Shown one piece after another: positions 39,417 through 47,268 of a DNA stretch of 50,068 bases. The number at the start of each line of letters is the position of its first letter. The first letter of the stretch is position 1. The notes below the pieces were generated by a model. It made no database searches. It was not told the DNA's origin and was given only the letters and a program-made list of their open reading frames with translations. Position numbers and translations under genes: made by a program. Source of the DNA: Ilumatobacter sp. (GTDB taxonomy: Bacteria > Actinomycetota > Acidimicrobiia > Acidimicrobiales > Ilumatobacteraceae); NCBI GenBank assembly GCA_018666235.1, contig JABJAB010000055.1, positions 1 through 50,068 of the forward strand, read 5' to 3'.

Positions 39417-40484
39417 CTACAGCACGTTACGAAGATTGGCCGCCGCCGTCTCGGGAGTCAGGTCGCGCTGCAGGTTTGCCAACAGCTCGTAACTCGCGGG
39501 AATCTTGGCCACGTCGGCCGACCTCAGTAACGGTGGGTAGTAGTGAGCATGGAGCTGCCAGTGGGCGGCTTGGCCCCGTGGCGCGGTATGCCAGCCCGAG
39601 CAGTACGGGAACGGCGTGTTGAAAAGCCGATCGAACCCGCTCAACATGACCTTCAGCGCCTCGGCCAACGCCTCGCTCTCGTCGACGGTGAGGTCGAGCA
39701 GCGACGCCACTCGGCGCCGCGGCAGCACGATCGTCTCATAGGGCCAGTACGCCCAGTACGGCACCGCAACGACCCAGTGGTCGTTGGACATGATGACCCG
39801 ATCGCCGGTGGCCAATTCGTTTTCGACGTAGTCGAGCAACAGATGTCGTCCGTGCTCTGCGTGATAGGCCCGCTGGTGTTCAAGCTCAGCAACGATTTCG
39901 TTTGGCAGGAAGTTCGACGACCAGATCTGACCGTGCGGGTGCGGGTTCGACGACCCGGAGATGGCGCCGCGCGTCTCGAACAGCTGCACATACTCGAACC
40001 GCTCAAGCAGCTCGGCGAGCTGTTCCTTCCAGAGGTCAACCACTACCCCAATTTCATCGAGATCCATCGTTGCAAGTGTCCGACCGTGCTTCGGCGAAAA
40101 GCAGATGACTCGGCACTCGCCATCGCCGGTTCCCGACTGATACAGCGAGCTGCTTGACCCGGCCACCACTTCGGCGGGGGGCATCGGTACATCAGGGAGC
40201 AACGCGGCAAAGTCATTCTCGAAGACGAACGTCGATGTGTAATCGGGATTCTTGACGCCACCGGCTCGCTCGTTGCCAGGGCAGAGGTAACAGCCCGGGT
40301 CGTAGTCAGGTGGACGAGCAATCGCTGAGTCGTCGGTTTGACCCTGCCATGGCCGCTTCGTCCGCTGCGGCGACACCACGACCCAATCTCCGGTGAGCGC
40401 GTTGCGACGACGATGCGGGTGGGTCGACGGGTCAAAGGTCTCAGGCACGTCCCGACCGTATTCGTCGAGATCGCATCGGAACAA
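39417..40484 (-). CDS. galT: Galactose-1-phosphate uridylyltransferase
   Basis: About 350 residues. The N-terminal RRRNALTGDWVVVSPQRTKRPWQGQ, the zinc-type Cys pair CYLCPGN, FENDFAALLPD, and the nucleophile motif NPHPHGQIW are diagnostic of GalT. The second half contains a further HAHYYPP metal motif. The enzyme exchanges UMP between UDP-glucose and galactose-1-phosphate. The first initiator is TTG 40484; GTG 40448 also fits and neither has a clear ribosome-binding site. No galK or galE is adjacent. It meets hisC tail to tail. Confidence 0.93.
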   Translation of the reverse strand: MFRCDLDEYGRDVPETFDPSTHPHRRRNALTGDWVVVSPQRTKRPWQGQTDDSAIARPPDYDPGCYLCPGNERAGGVKNPDYTSTFVFENDFAALLPDVPMPPAEVVAGSSSSLYQSGTGDGECRVICFSPKHGRTLATMDLDEIGVVVDLWKEQLAELLERFEYVQLFETRGAISGSSNPHPHGQIWSSNFLPNEIVAELEHQRAYHAEHGRHLLLDYVENELATGDRVIMSNDHWVVAVPYWAYWPYETIVLPRRRVASLLDLTVDESEALAEALKVMLSGFDRLFNTPFPYCSGWHTAPRGQAAHWQLHAHYYPPLLRSADVAKIPASYELLANLQRDLTPETAAANLRNVL

Positions 40485-40586
40485 CGGCCTGAGCGAACAA
40501 TTGCGAACACCTCGTCAACACACCCCGACGTCAGCGTTGGTCGGCCGTCGCCACGCGGAACGCTCCGCTCCGATGTGACCGCTGGA

Positions 40587-41102
40587 TCAGACGCCGAGGA
40601 GCTCGCGCCAGCGGCTCGCGTCGATCTCAGCCGGTGTGAGCCGGAGCGTTGCTTCAGGCACCATGTCCGCAACGACGCGAGCCTCGGCGTAGTGATGACC
40701 GACATGGCGCAGCCCTGCGAACAAGGGTTGGCGAAACTCGATCAAGTCGGTGGGCGGCATCTCGGCGAGAAAGCCCCACATCGTGAACGCCATCTTCACG
40801 TCGTGGACAACCGGTGCACGCGAGAACAGCGATGCACGGCGGAGGGCAACACCGAGGCAACCACGGATGGCGTCCTCAACGTGCTCGCCTCCCTGCATGT
40901 GCAATGACGGTGCGAGTTGTCGGGCGATACGCAGCGCGAACCCTTGGTCAGGCCCTGGGTTGCCGCGGCGCGGGCCCTGGGGTTGAAAGCCAGGGATCTC
41001 TGCGGGTCGATCAGGCATCCAGTTGTCTGGCACATGGTCGGGCGATCGGTAGGCGCGGGCGCGAGACATCGGTGCCACAGGGCTGAACTTCGGTGCTGCC
41101 AT
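40587..41102 (-). CDS. Hypothetical protein
   Basis: 171 residues with a Pro-rich N-terminal third (PDHVPDNWMPDRPAEIPGFQPQGP), then a helical region (MQGGEHVEDAIRGCLGVALRRASLFSRAPVVHDVKMAFTMWGFLAE) and a short charged end. No membrane segment, signal peptide or catalytic motif is visible. Amino acid composition and codon usage look like a true gene. It lies between galT and cimA on the same strand, with about 100-base gaps on either side, so it is not obviously part of either unit. I do not recognise the family. Confidence 0.7.
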   Translation of the reverse strand: MAAPKFSPVAPMSRARAYRSPDHVPDNWMPDRPAEIPGFQPQGPRRGNPGPDQGFALRIARQLAPSLHMQGGEHVEDAIRGCLGVALRRASLFSRAPVVHDVKMAFTMWGFLAEMPPTDLIEFRQPLFAGLRHVGHHYAEARVVADMVPEATLRLTPAEIDASRWRELLGV

Positions 41103-41181
41103 TGCCCTAGTTCTACAGGATCAACAGCAACTTCGGTGCGACGACCAGAACAGCCGGGACTTCTCCGGTCGACGCTTCGAG

Positions 41182-42783
41182 TCAGACGCTGTGGAGCAAG
41201 CCGTAGACAATGCTGTCCTCAAGCGCACGCCACGATGCTTCGATGATGTTGGGACTCACACCGATAGTGGTCCAGTCACGCACACCGTTTGTTGCCGACA
41301 ACAGCACTCGCGTCGTGGCACCTGTGGCTGACCCGCCATCGAGAATCCGCACCTTGTAGTCGATGAGGTGAATCTCGGCAAGCTGCGGCAACGACTGCCC
41401 CGCCGCCATTCGGAAGGCGGTGTCGATGGCGTTGACTGGGCCGTTGCCCTCAGCAATCGAAACATGGCGTTCGGCGCCTTCGTCGTTCGGACCGCCGCCG
41501 ATCCACAGCTTGACGGTTGCTTCGGTGCTGAACGACCCGTCGGCCAACTCATCGGTGATCACCCGCATCGACTCGACCTCGAAGAACTCAGGGACCTCGC
41601 CGGTCGCCCGTCGCATCAGCAGTTCAAGCGAGGCGTCCGCTGCCTCGAAGTGGTAGCCCTCGTGCTCGAGACGCTTGAGTTGGTCGATCACGTCGTTGAT
41701 CTGGGCACCGTCAATGACCAGGCCGAGTTCATCGGCCTTCATCTGGATCGTCGCACGCCCCGCCATCTCCGACACGACGAACCGCGTGCCGTTACCGACT
41801 GCGACCGGGTCGATGTGTTCGTACGCATCCTTGGCCCTGGCAATCGCCGAGACGTGCAGTCCCGCCTTGTGCGCAAACGCGGACGAGCCGACATATGGCG
41901 CCTGCGGATCGACCGCCCGGTTGAGTGTCTCGGCGACGCGATGACTGACCGTGGTCAGGTGCTCCAGCCGGCCTTCCGGCAGGCAGGTGAAACCTTGCTT
42001 CAACTGCAGGTTCGGAATGACCGTGGTGAGGTTGGTGTTGCCGGTCCGCTCCCCCAGGCCGTTCAGTGTGCCCTGCACATGCCCCGCCCCGGCGCGCACC
42101 GCGGCCATCGAGTTAGCCACGGCACAGCCAGTGTCATCGTGGCAGTGGATGCCGATAATGGCGTCGTTGCCGACGTGTGCCTTGACATCGGCAACCACGG
42201 CTTCGACCTCGTCGGGCAGCGTTCCGCCATTGGTATCGCAGAGCACCAGGTGCGTCGCCCCATTGATCACGGCCGCCTCGATGGCACGCAGCGAGAATTC
42301 AGGATTGCTCGAGTAGCCATCGAAGAAGTGCTCCAGGTCGACCAGCACACGGCGACCTTGCCCATGCAGGAAGCCGACCGAGTCGGCAATCATCGCCACG
42401 CCTTCGTCGAGCGTGGTCTTCATCGCTTCGATGACCTGGTATTCCGAGCTCTTGGCCACGATGCAGACCGCGGCCGTGTTGGCCTCGATCAGGTTGCGCA
42501 AGGTGGCATCGTCGTCAGACTTACCACGGGGCCGACGAGTGGAACCGAAGGCCACGAGTGTCGACGTTCCAAGCGTGAGTTCGGACTCCGCTCGAGCGAA
42601 GAACTCGATGTCCTTCGGGTTCGCCCCGGGCCATCCGCCTTCGATGTAGTGCACGCCGAGAAGGTCGAGTTGTTCAGCGATAGCCAACTTGTCGTCGACT
42701 GTCGCCGACACCCCCTCAACCTGCAATCCGTCGCGCAAGGTGGTGTCAAACACCTCGACCAATCGTCCTGCACGTAGATCCAT
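41182..42783 (-). CDS. cimA: (R)-citramalate synthase
   Basis: 533 residues in the isopropylmalate/citramalate synthase family. The HMGL-like domain shows VFDTTLRDGLQ, YIEGGWPGANPKD, IGIHCHDDTGCAVANSMAAV, GTLNGLGERTGNTNL, and the HKAGLH metal site. A LeuA-type allosteric domain (ATVKLWIGGGPNDEG to IDYKVRILDGG) closes the protein. It makes citramalate from pyruvate and acetyl-CoA, an entry to isoleucine that bypasses threonine deaminase. The IEGGWPGANPKD segment is typical of the CimA rather than LeuA branch. leuB and ilvE, which serve the same pathway, lie 2-4 kb away. ATG 42783 diverges from a large noncoding RNA locus. Confidence 0.93.
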   Translation of the reverse strand: MDLRAGRLVEVFDTTLRDGLQVEGVSATVDDKLAIAEQLDLLGVHYIEGGWPGANPKDIEFFARAESELTLGTSTLVAFGSTRRPRGKSDDDATLRNLIEANTAAVCIVAKSSEYQVIEAMKTTLDEGVAMIADSVGFLHGQGRRVLVDLEHFFDGYSSNPEFSLRAIEAAVINGATHLVLCDTNGGTLPDEVEAVVADVKAHVGNDAIIGIHCHDDTGCAVANSMAAVRAGAGHVQGTLNGLGERTGNTNLTTVIPNLQLKQGFTCLPEGRLEHLTTVSHRVAETLNRAVDPQAPYVGSSAFAHKAGLHVSAIARAKDAYEHIDPVAVGNGTRFVVSEMAGRATIQMKADELGLVIDGAQINDVIDQLKRLEHEGYHFEAADASLELLMRRATGEVPEFFEVESMRVITDELADGSFSTEATVKLWIGGGPNDEGAERHVSIAEGNGPVNAIDTAFRMAAGQSLPQLAEIHLIDYKVRILDGGSATGATTRVLLSATNGVRDWTTIGVSPNIIEASWRALEDSIVYGLLHSV

Positions 42784-42882
42784 GGCGACGATTCAATCTC
42801 CCTGCGGCGCGCTTCGCCACAGCTTGTCGAATGACACGCGTGCAACATGTGGACATGGGTGTGCATGAACGGTGCGCAACAC

Positions 42883-42932
42883 GGGGACAACCGAGGCAAA
42901 ACTGGGGGTAACAAAAAAGGTTCGGGGATAAC
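42883..42932 (+). repeat. Three phased 9-bp direct repeats upstream of the RNA promoter
   Basis: GGGGACAAC (42883-42891), GGGGGTAAC (42904-42912) and GGGGATAAC (42924-42932) share GGGGNYAAC, with starts 21 and 20 bases apart, about two helical turns. The last ends 22 bases before the -35. Equal spacing on one face of the helix suggests protein binding sites. The complements (GTTATCCCC and similar) resemble but do not match DnaA boxes. Confidence 0.6.
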
Positions 42933-42954
42933 CCTGTGTCTTTCGGAAAACCCC

Positions 42955-42983
42955 TTGACCATTGATTTCCCCGCGTCTTTACT
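42955..42983 (+). promoter_or_regulatory. Promoter of the large noncoding RNA
   Basis: TTGACC (42955-42960) and TTTACT (42978-42983) are separated by exactly 17 bases, both close to the housekeeping sigma-factor consensus. An AT-rich patch (AACAAAAAAGG) and three phased repeats lie upstream. The predicted start is near 42990. It faces away from cimA. Confidence 0.7.
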
Positions 42984-42989
42984 GGTGTC

Positions 42990-43661
42990 TGTTCCGGAGA
43001 GCGCATGCCAACCGGAGCGGTGAGGACGGAGCTTCGGCTCGACCCACACCGCTCACGAGACACAGCGGGTTCGGAAAGGACAGAGTTCACGGCCACCTCA
43101 GACCGGGTTCGTACTGCACCTTCGGGTGAAACACGAACAACGGAGAGTCGGCACCGAATCCGGGCAACCGGCCGAGGTGTCAGGTCCAACCGAGTCGAGC
43201 GGTCCCTTCGGGGAGCGAGCGGCCACGGGGATCTGCAGGGTCGTTCGGGAAACCGAACGAGTCGGCGAGGCGACCGAACCGAGTGTCGGCCTTCGGGTCG
43301 GAGCACGGAGACGGGGCAGTGGTGCAGAGCCGAAAGATCTGGGGCCACCCCAACTGGCCTCCGAGAGGACGGTTCTGATTGGCACCAGCTTCTGATGGCG
43401 CGGGAAACCGGGTCAGCGTGAAACGGTGACAACTCGGGTGCGGAGTCGGCTTGCCGGCAACGTGTCCCGAAAAGCGGCATCGCCCGCCGCGCCACAACGG
43501 CCAGTTTCGACTGGACGGGGTGAACGCAACGGGCGATGTGAACTGATCGAGACGCAGGTTAATTCCCGTCGATCGATCAGTGGTGGATCTGTCCGCCTTG
43601 AATGCCCCGAAAGGAGCGCCGACTTCGGTCTGGCTGCCCCGGACGGGGCATTCTTCGTTTT
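42990..43661 (+). ncRNA. Large highly structured noncoding RNA, unassigned family
   Basis: About 670 nt between a good promoter and a strong terminator. The plus-strand RNA folds into many perfect nested helices. GAGCGGTG/CACCGCTC (43015-43022/43047-43054) encloses GAGC-UUCG-GCUC. GUUCGU/ACGAAC (43107-43112/43133-43138) encloses CACC-UUCG-GGUG. CCGG-GCAA-CCGG is at 43160-43171 and UCCC-UUCG-GGGA at 43203-43214. A 7-bp stem with a GAAA loop is at 43242-43259, and CGGCC-UUCG-GGUCG at 43287-43300. CAGAGCCG/CGGUUCUG (43325-43332/43370-43377) encloses GGGG-CCA-CCCC. A 10-bp stem (43477-43486/43530-43539) encloses CCAGU-UUCG-ACUGG. A 9-bp stem lies at 43542-43550/43573-43581. Open frames here on either strand look unlike proteins. 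I find no RNase P, tmRNA, SRP, intron or rRNA signatures. Promoter, tetraloop sense and terminator all agree on the plus strand. Confidence 0.7.
43600..43661 (+). terminator. Intrinsic terminator of the large RNA
   Basis: GAATGCCCCG (43600-43609) pairs perfectly with CGGGGCATTC (43644-43653), followed by TTCGTTTT. The enclosed loop holds a further GCCGAC-TTCG-GTCTGGC hairpin. It ends about 100 bases before the LLM oxidoreductase ATG. Confidence 0.82.
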
Positions 43662-43763
43662 CCGAACCATTCCGCGACGAATCCGAAATTTGTAGGAAAA
43701 TCGTCGCTGGGCGACGCTGATGGGACAAGTTTCGGTGAGATCGAGGGCAGCTACGGTGCGGTG

Positions 43764-44732
43764 ATGGCTCTGAATGCACCAAGTCTCGGGATGTGCTTCG
43801 ATCGTTCGCTGCCGGCGTCTGCCGTCATCGAGTTCGCCGAGGGACTCGAAGCGGGGGGTGTCGAACAGCTGTGGGTGATCGAAGACTGCTTTTACACAGC
43901 GGGTATCTCGCTCGCCGCGACGGCGCTCGCTCGCACTGACCATCTCCAGGTCGGCCTTGGCATTTTGCCCGCAGTGGCACGCAACGCCGCGGTCACGGCG
44001 ATGGAGATTGCCACGCTGGCTGAGCTCGCACCTGGGCGACTGCTTGCCGGCATCGGGCACGGCGTGCAGGACTGGATGGAACAGATGGGTGCCCGCACAC
44101 CATCACCGCTGACAACGCTCGACGAGGTGATCACCACCGTCCGTCGACTGCTCCAGGGCGAGACCGTGACCTTCGACGGCAGTGAAGTGACCATGCGCGA
44201 CGTGGCGCTCGTTCCAGCACCGACTCAGGTACCGCCAGTACTGGCCGGCGTGCGTGGACCAAAGTCGCTGGCACTCGCCGGACGTATCGCCGACGGCGTG
44301 GTGCTGGCCGAAGGCGCAAGCCCTGCCTACGTGCGACAGTCAATCGAGCAGGCCGGATCACCCGCCGGCTTCCGCACCTCGGTGTTCAGCGCGCTGTGCC
44401 TCATCCCCAACCGCAAGTTGGCCCATCACGCAATGAGCCCGTTCGTCGCCGGGCTACTTAGCCAACCAGAGGCAGGCATTCAGGCGCACCCGCACTTCGA
44501 CGAGATGATCGAACGCTTCACGTCGGGCGGCATCGAAGCCATCGCTGACTTTCCTGACGACTGGTGGGTCGACATCGGCGCGATCGGCACACTCGACGAC
44601 GTCGTGGCCCACATCGAGGCGCTCACCGACGCCGGCGCCGACGACGTCAGCCTCTTCCCTGGACCGACGCTCGACCTGGCCCGCGACGGCCTGCAGTCAG
44701 TGATCAAAATCCGCCAGGCCCTCGCCAGCTGA
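43764..44732 (+). CDS. LLM-class (luciferase-like) oxidoreductase, possibly F420-dependent
   Basis: 322 residues with the luciferase-like TIM-barrel pattern: LGMCFDRSLPASAVIEFAEGLEAGGVEQLWVIED, VGLGILPAVARNAAVTAMEIATLAELAPGRLLAGIGHG, VPPVLAGVRGPKSLALAGRIADGVVLAEGAS, and GADDVSLFPGP. Many actinobacterial members use F420 rather than FMN. The fbiC operon in this window makes F420 use plausible but does not prove it. ATG 43764 is preferred; GTG 43761 is adjacent. The frame is open back into the RNA terminator, which is not coding. A small hairpin (CGTCGC-tgg-GCGACG, 43702-43716) lies in the 100-base gap after the terminator. Substrate unknown. Confidence 0.9.
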   Translation: MALNAPSLGMCFDRSLPASAVIEFAEGLEAGGVEQLWVIEDCFYTAGISLAATALARTDHLQVGLGILPAVARNAAVTAMEIATLAELAPGRLLAGIGHGVQDWMEQMGARTPSPLTTLDEVITTVRRLLQGETVTFDGSEVTMRDVALVPAPTQVPPVLAGVRGPKSLALAGRIADGVVLAEGASPAYVRQSIEQAGSPAGFRTSVFSALCLIPNRKLAHHAMSPFVAGLLSQPEAGIQAHPHFDEMIERFTSGGIEAIADFPDDWWVDIGAIGTLDDVVAHIEALTDAGADDVSLFPGPTLDLARDGLQSVIKIRQALAS

Positions 44733-44742
44733 CCTCATCGCT

Positions 44743-44796
44743 CCGTTTGCGTACCCGAAACGTGTCGTCGGCGACGCCTTCTGGGTACGCAAACGG
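44743..44796. terminator. Long hairpin between convergent genes
   Basis: A perfect 14-bp inverted repeat (CCGTTTGCGTACCC at 44743-44756 and GGGTACGCAAACGG at 44783-44796) encloses a 26-base loop containing a smaller CGTC-GGC-GACG stem. It sits between the LLM gene and ilvE stops and is probably a bidirectional terminator; there is no T run. Confidence 0.6.
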
Positions 44797-44808
44797 GAGA
44801 AGCGGTGG

Positions 44809-45726
44809 TCAGACGGCGAGTTCGTTCCAGGACTTGTACTTCGGGTTCTCGCCGCGCACGGTGGCCAGGTATGCCTCGGACAGAGCGAGCGTCATCGGGC
44901 CCGGGCAGGGGATATCTCGCTCGTCGACCGAGTTGATCGAGCTGACCTCAGCGGCCGTGCCACAGACGAACGCTTCTTCAGCGATGTAGAGGTCGCTGCG
45001 AGCGATGTTGTCAACGCGCACTTCGAAGCCAAGATCCTCGGCCAGCGACGTGACCGTGTTCTGCGTGATCCCTTCGAGTGCTCCCGCCGACAGCGGCGGG
45101 GTCAGCAGCTTGCCTTGTCGTGCGACGAAGATGTTCTCGCCCGTGCACTCGGCAACGAGTCCGTTGGGGGCGAGCATGATCGCTTCGTCATAGCCGGCCT
45201 TGAGTGCTTCGACCTTGGCAAGTGACGAGTTGACGTAGTTGCCGACTGTCTTGGCCGCTGGCGGCATCGTGTTGTGATCGTGACGAGTCCACGATGAGAT
45301 CTTCATCCGCACACCCTTCTGGACGGCATCGTCGCCAAGCAGCGCACCCCACGGCCAGCAGGCGATGGCGACCTCAGTCGAGCACGGCAGTGTGTTGAGG
45401 CCCATTTCGCCGTAGCCGAGATACGCAAGCGGGCGGACGTAGCACGACGCCAGGCCGGTCGAGGCAACCGTGTCTTTGGTCGCCTGAATGAGTTCATCCA
45501 CCGTGTACGGGATCTCGAAGCCGAGGATCTTGGCCGACGAGAAGAGCCGCTCGATGTGCTCGGTGAGGCGGAAGATCGCCGGGCCCTCGGCCGTTTCGTA
45601 GGCACGAATGCCTTCGAACACTCCGGTGCCGTAGTGCAGCGTGTGGGTGAGCACATGAACCTGGGCCTGATCCCAGTCGACGAGTTCACCGTTCATCCAG
45701 ATCTTTGGTGTGGGAGTGATGGGCAT
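44809..45726 (-). CDS. ilvE: Branched-chain amino acid aminotransferase
   Basis: 305 residues of PLP fold type IV. KIWMNGELVDWDQAQVHVLTHTLHYGTGVFEGIRAY is the typical start. The PLP lysine is Lys159 in AAKTVGNYVNSSLAK, followed by LAPNGLVAECTGENIFV and the C-terminal EAFVCGTAAEVSSINSVDER. It makes the last transamination of isoleucine, leucine and valine synthesis and their first breakdown step. ATG 45726 gives MPITPTPKIW and lies four bases after the leuB stop, so leuB-ilvE is an operon. Confidence 0.94.
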   Translation of the reverse strand: MPITPTPKIWMNGELVDWDQAQVHVLTHTLHYGTGVFEGIRAYETAEGPAIFRLTEHIERLFSSAKILGFEIPYTVDELIQATKDTVASTGLASCYVRPLAYLGYGEMGLNTLPCSTEVAIACWPWGALLGDDAVQKGVRMKISSWTRHDHNTMPPAAKTVGNYVNSSLAKVEALKAGYDEAIMLAPNGLVAECTGENIFVARQGKLLTPPLSAGALEGITQNTVTSLAEDLGFEVRVDNIARSDLYIAEEAFVCGTAAEVSSINSVDERDIPCPGPMTLALSEAYLATVRGENPKYKSWNELAV

Positions 45727-45730
45727 GGCG

Positions 45731-46723
45731 TCAGTGTCCCACGCGCCCGGCGATGACGTCACCTACGTCAGTGGTGCTGCCAGTAACCGGATCGGCACAC
45801 GCCGCACGAATCCGATCGGCCGCATCGCCTTCATCCAGGAAGTCGAGCATGAGTGCCGCAGACAAGATCGCTGCGGTGGGGTTGGCCTTGTTCTGACCAG
45901 TGATATCGGGTGCCGAGCCGTGCACCGGCTCGAACATCGACGGGCCGGTGCGTGTCGGGTTGAGGTTGGCCGACGATGCCAGGCCGATGCCGCCTGATAC
46001 GGCGCCACCGAGGTCGGTGAGGATGTCGCCGAACAGGTTGTCGGTGACAATCACGTCGTAGCGATGCGGGTCCTGCACGAAGTAGATGCACGCAGCGTCG
46101 ACATGGTTGTACGCCGTGCCGACCTGCGGGTATTCGGCGGCGACCTCGTTGAACGTGCGCTCCCACAGGCTGCCGGCGAACGACAACACGTTGGTCTTGT
46201 GCACCAGGGTGAGGTGCTGACGTTCCCGGCTGGCAGCCAGGTCAAAGGCGTAGCGAATGCACCGCTCGACACCCATCCGGGTGTTGACCGAACCTTGCGT
46301 GGCGACTTCGTGCGGCGTTCCGACGCGCATTGCGCCGCCTTCACCGACATATGGACCCTCGGTGTTCTCACGAATGACGACGAAGTTGTGTTCCGTGTCG
46401 CCTCCCGGTGCCGTGCCGAGGAACGGTCGCTGGTTGATGTAGAGGTCGAGTTCGAAGCGCATCTTCAGCAGCAGCCCCCGCTCGATCACCCCGGGCTTCA
46501 CGTCGGGATGACCGACGGCGCCGAGGAGGATGCAGTCGAAGGGCCGCAGCTCGTCGAGCGTCGCATCGCTCAAGATCTCGCCGTCTTCCAGATACCGGGC
46601 ACCCCCGAGATGGAACTCCGTCGTGGCGATGTCGACTCCGGCCGCCCGGACGACCTTGATGGCCTCTGCGGTGACGTCCGGTCCGATGCCGTCGCCTCCG
46701 ATCACTGCAATGTTGTGCGTCAT
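45731..46723 (-). CDS. leuB: 3-isopropylmalate dehydrogenase
   Basis: 330 residues of the beta-decarboxylating dehydrogenase family: NIAVIGGDGIGPDVTAEA, VVIRENTEGPYVGEGG, LVHKTNVLSFAGSLWERTF, the metal-site VTDNLFGDILTDLGGAVSGGIGLA, and FEPVHGSAPDITGQNKANPTAAILSAALML with the NAD-binding GSAPD. It oxidises 3-isopropylmalate in leucine synthesis and can act on methylmalate in the citramalate route to isoleucine, matching cimA nearby. ATG 46723 (MTHNIAVIGG) is chosen over the upstream initiator at 46750. It is translated just ahead of ilvE. Confidence 0.95.
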   Translation of the reverse strand: MTHNIAVIGGDGIGPDVTAEAIKVVRAAGVDIATTEFHLGGARYLEDGEILSDATLDELRPFDCILLGAVGHPDVKPGVIERGLLLKMRFELDLYINQRPFLGTAPGGDTEHNFVVIRENTEGPYVGEGGAMRVGTPHEVATQGSVNTRMGVERCIRYAFDLAASRERQHLTLVHKTNVLSFAGSLWERTFNEVAAEYPQVGTAYNHVDAACIYFVQDPHRYDVIVTDNLFGDILTDLGGAVSGGIGLASSANLNPTRTGPSMFEPVHGSAPDITGQNKANPTAAILSAALMLDFLDEGDAADRIRAACADPVTGSTTDVGDVIAGRVGH

Positions 46724-46811
46724 ACGACGAGCGAGGCTACTCAACTGCACCGCGGATGAACCGAGTCACGAAAGGGGTCTGTCCCCATTTGTTACTTGTA
46801 TCGTCTGGTCA

Positions 46812-47258
46812 ATGGCAGGAGCGAAGTTGTCGAAGTCCGCACTCGAACGTCTGCAGGCCGAGTTTCACGACCTCACGACCCGTGGGCGCATCGAAGTCGC
46901 CGACAAGATCGAACGGGCACGCGAAGAAGGCGATCTCAAGGAGAACGCCGGCTATCACGCGGCGAAGGACGAGCAGGGCCACATGGAAGGCCGCATCCGT
47001 CAGCTCGAATATCTGATCGATGAACCCGAGATCGTCGAGAATCAGCTGTATGTCATTGTCTACGAGGGCGACTCGGACGACATGGCCGAGCGCTACATGA
47101 TCGGCAACATGGAAGAAGAGGTCGAAGGTGCTGACGTCATCAGCGCGACCTCGCCGCTCGGAGCGGCACTCGAAGGCTCAGCTCCAGGGCAGTCGATTAC
47201 CTATGACGCTCCCAACGGCGCGCTCACCATCAAGGTGCTGAGCGTCGAGCCGGTTTGA
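46812..47258 (+). CDS. greA: Transcription elongation factor GreA
   Basis: 148 residues. An N-terminal coiled coil (LSKSALERLQAEFHDLTTRGRIEVADKIERAREEGDLKENAGYHAAKDEQGHMEGRIRQLE) carries at its tip the acidic EGDLKENA motif, which enters the RNA polymerase secondary channel and triggers RNA cleavage. An FKBP-like C-terminal domain follows (SPLGAALEGSAPGQSITYDAPNGALTIKVLSVEPV). ATG 46812 has no clear Shine-Dalgarno. A TTGTAT-like element about 15 bases upstream suggests a very short leader. It is followed after 10 bases by a hydrolase gene. Confidence 0.94.
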   Translation: MAGAKLSKSALERLQAEFHDLTTRGRIEVADKIERAREEGDLKENAGYHAAKDEQGHMEGRIRQLEYLIDEPEIVENQLYVIVYEGDSDDMAERYMIGNMEEEVEGADVISATSPLGAALEGSAPGQSITYDAPNGALTIKVLSVEPV

Positions 47259-47268
47259 GCGTCCTCCG

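Noticed and set aside
42850..42932. DnaA-box cluster or a replication origin
   Set aside because: TGTCCACA and TTATCCCCG/TTGTCCCCG resemble DnaA boxes, but none is a full consensus match, and no dnaA, dnaN or AT-rich unwinding region is nearby.
42990..43661. RNase P RNA, tmRNA, SRP RNA, group I/II intron or rRNA fragment
   Set aside because: The GAGGAAAGTCC and ACAGAA core of RNase P, the tRNA-like end of tmRNA, intron domain V and the SRP apical loop were all looked for and not found.
43005..43782. Open frames of 90-215 codons on both strands across the cimA-LLM gap (for example 43005-43421 plus and 43180-43782 minus)
   Set aside because: Their products are repetitive Arg/Ser/Thr/Gly strings without hydrophobic cores, they have no ribosome-binding sites, and they run through perfect RNA helices. 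GC-rich DNA keeps such frames open by chance.
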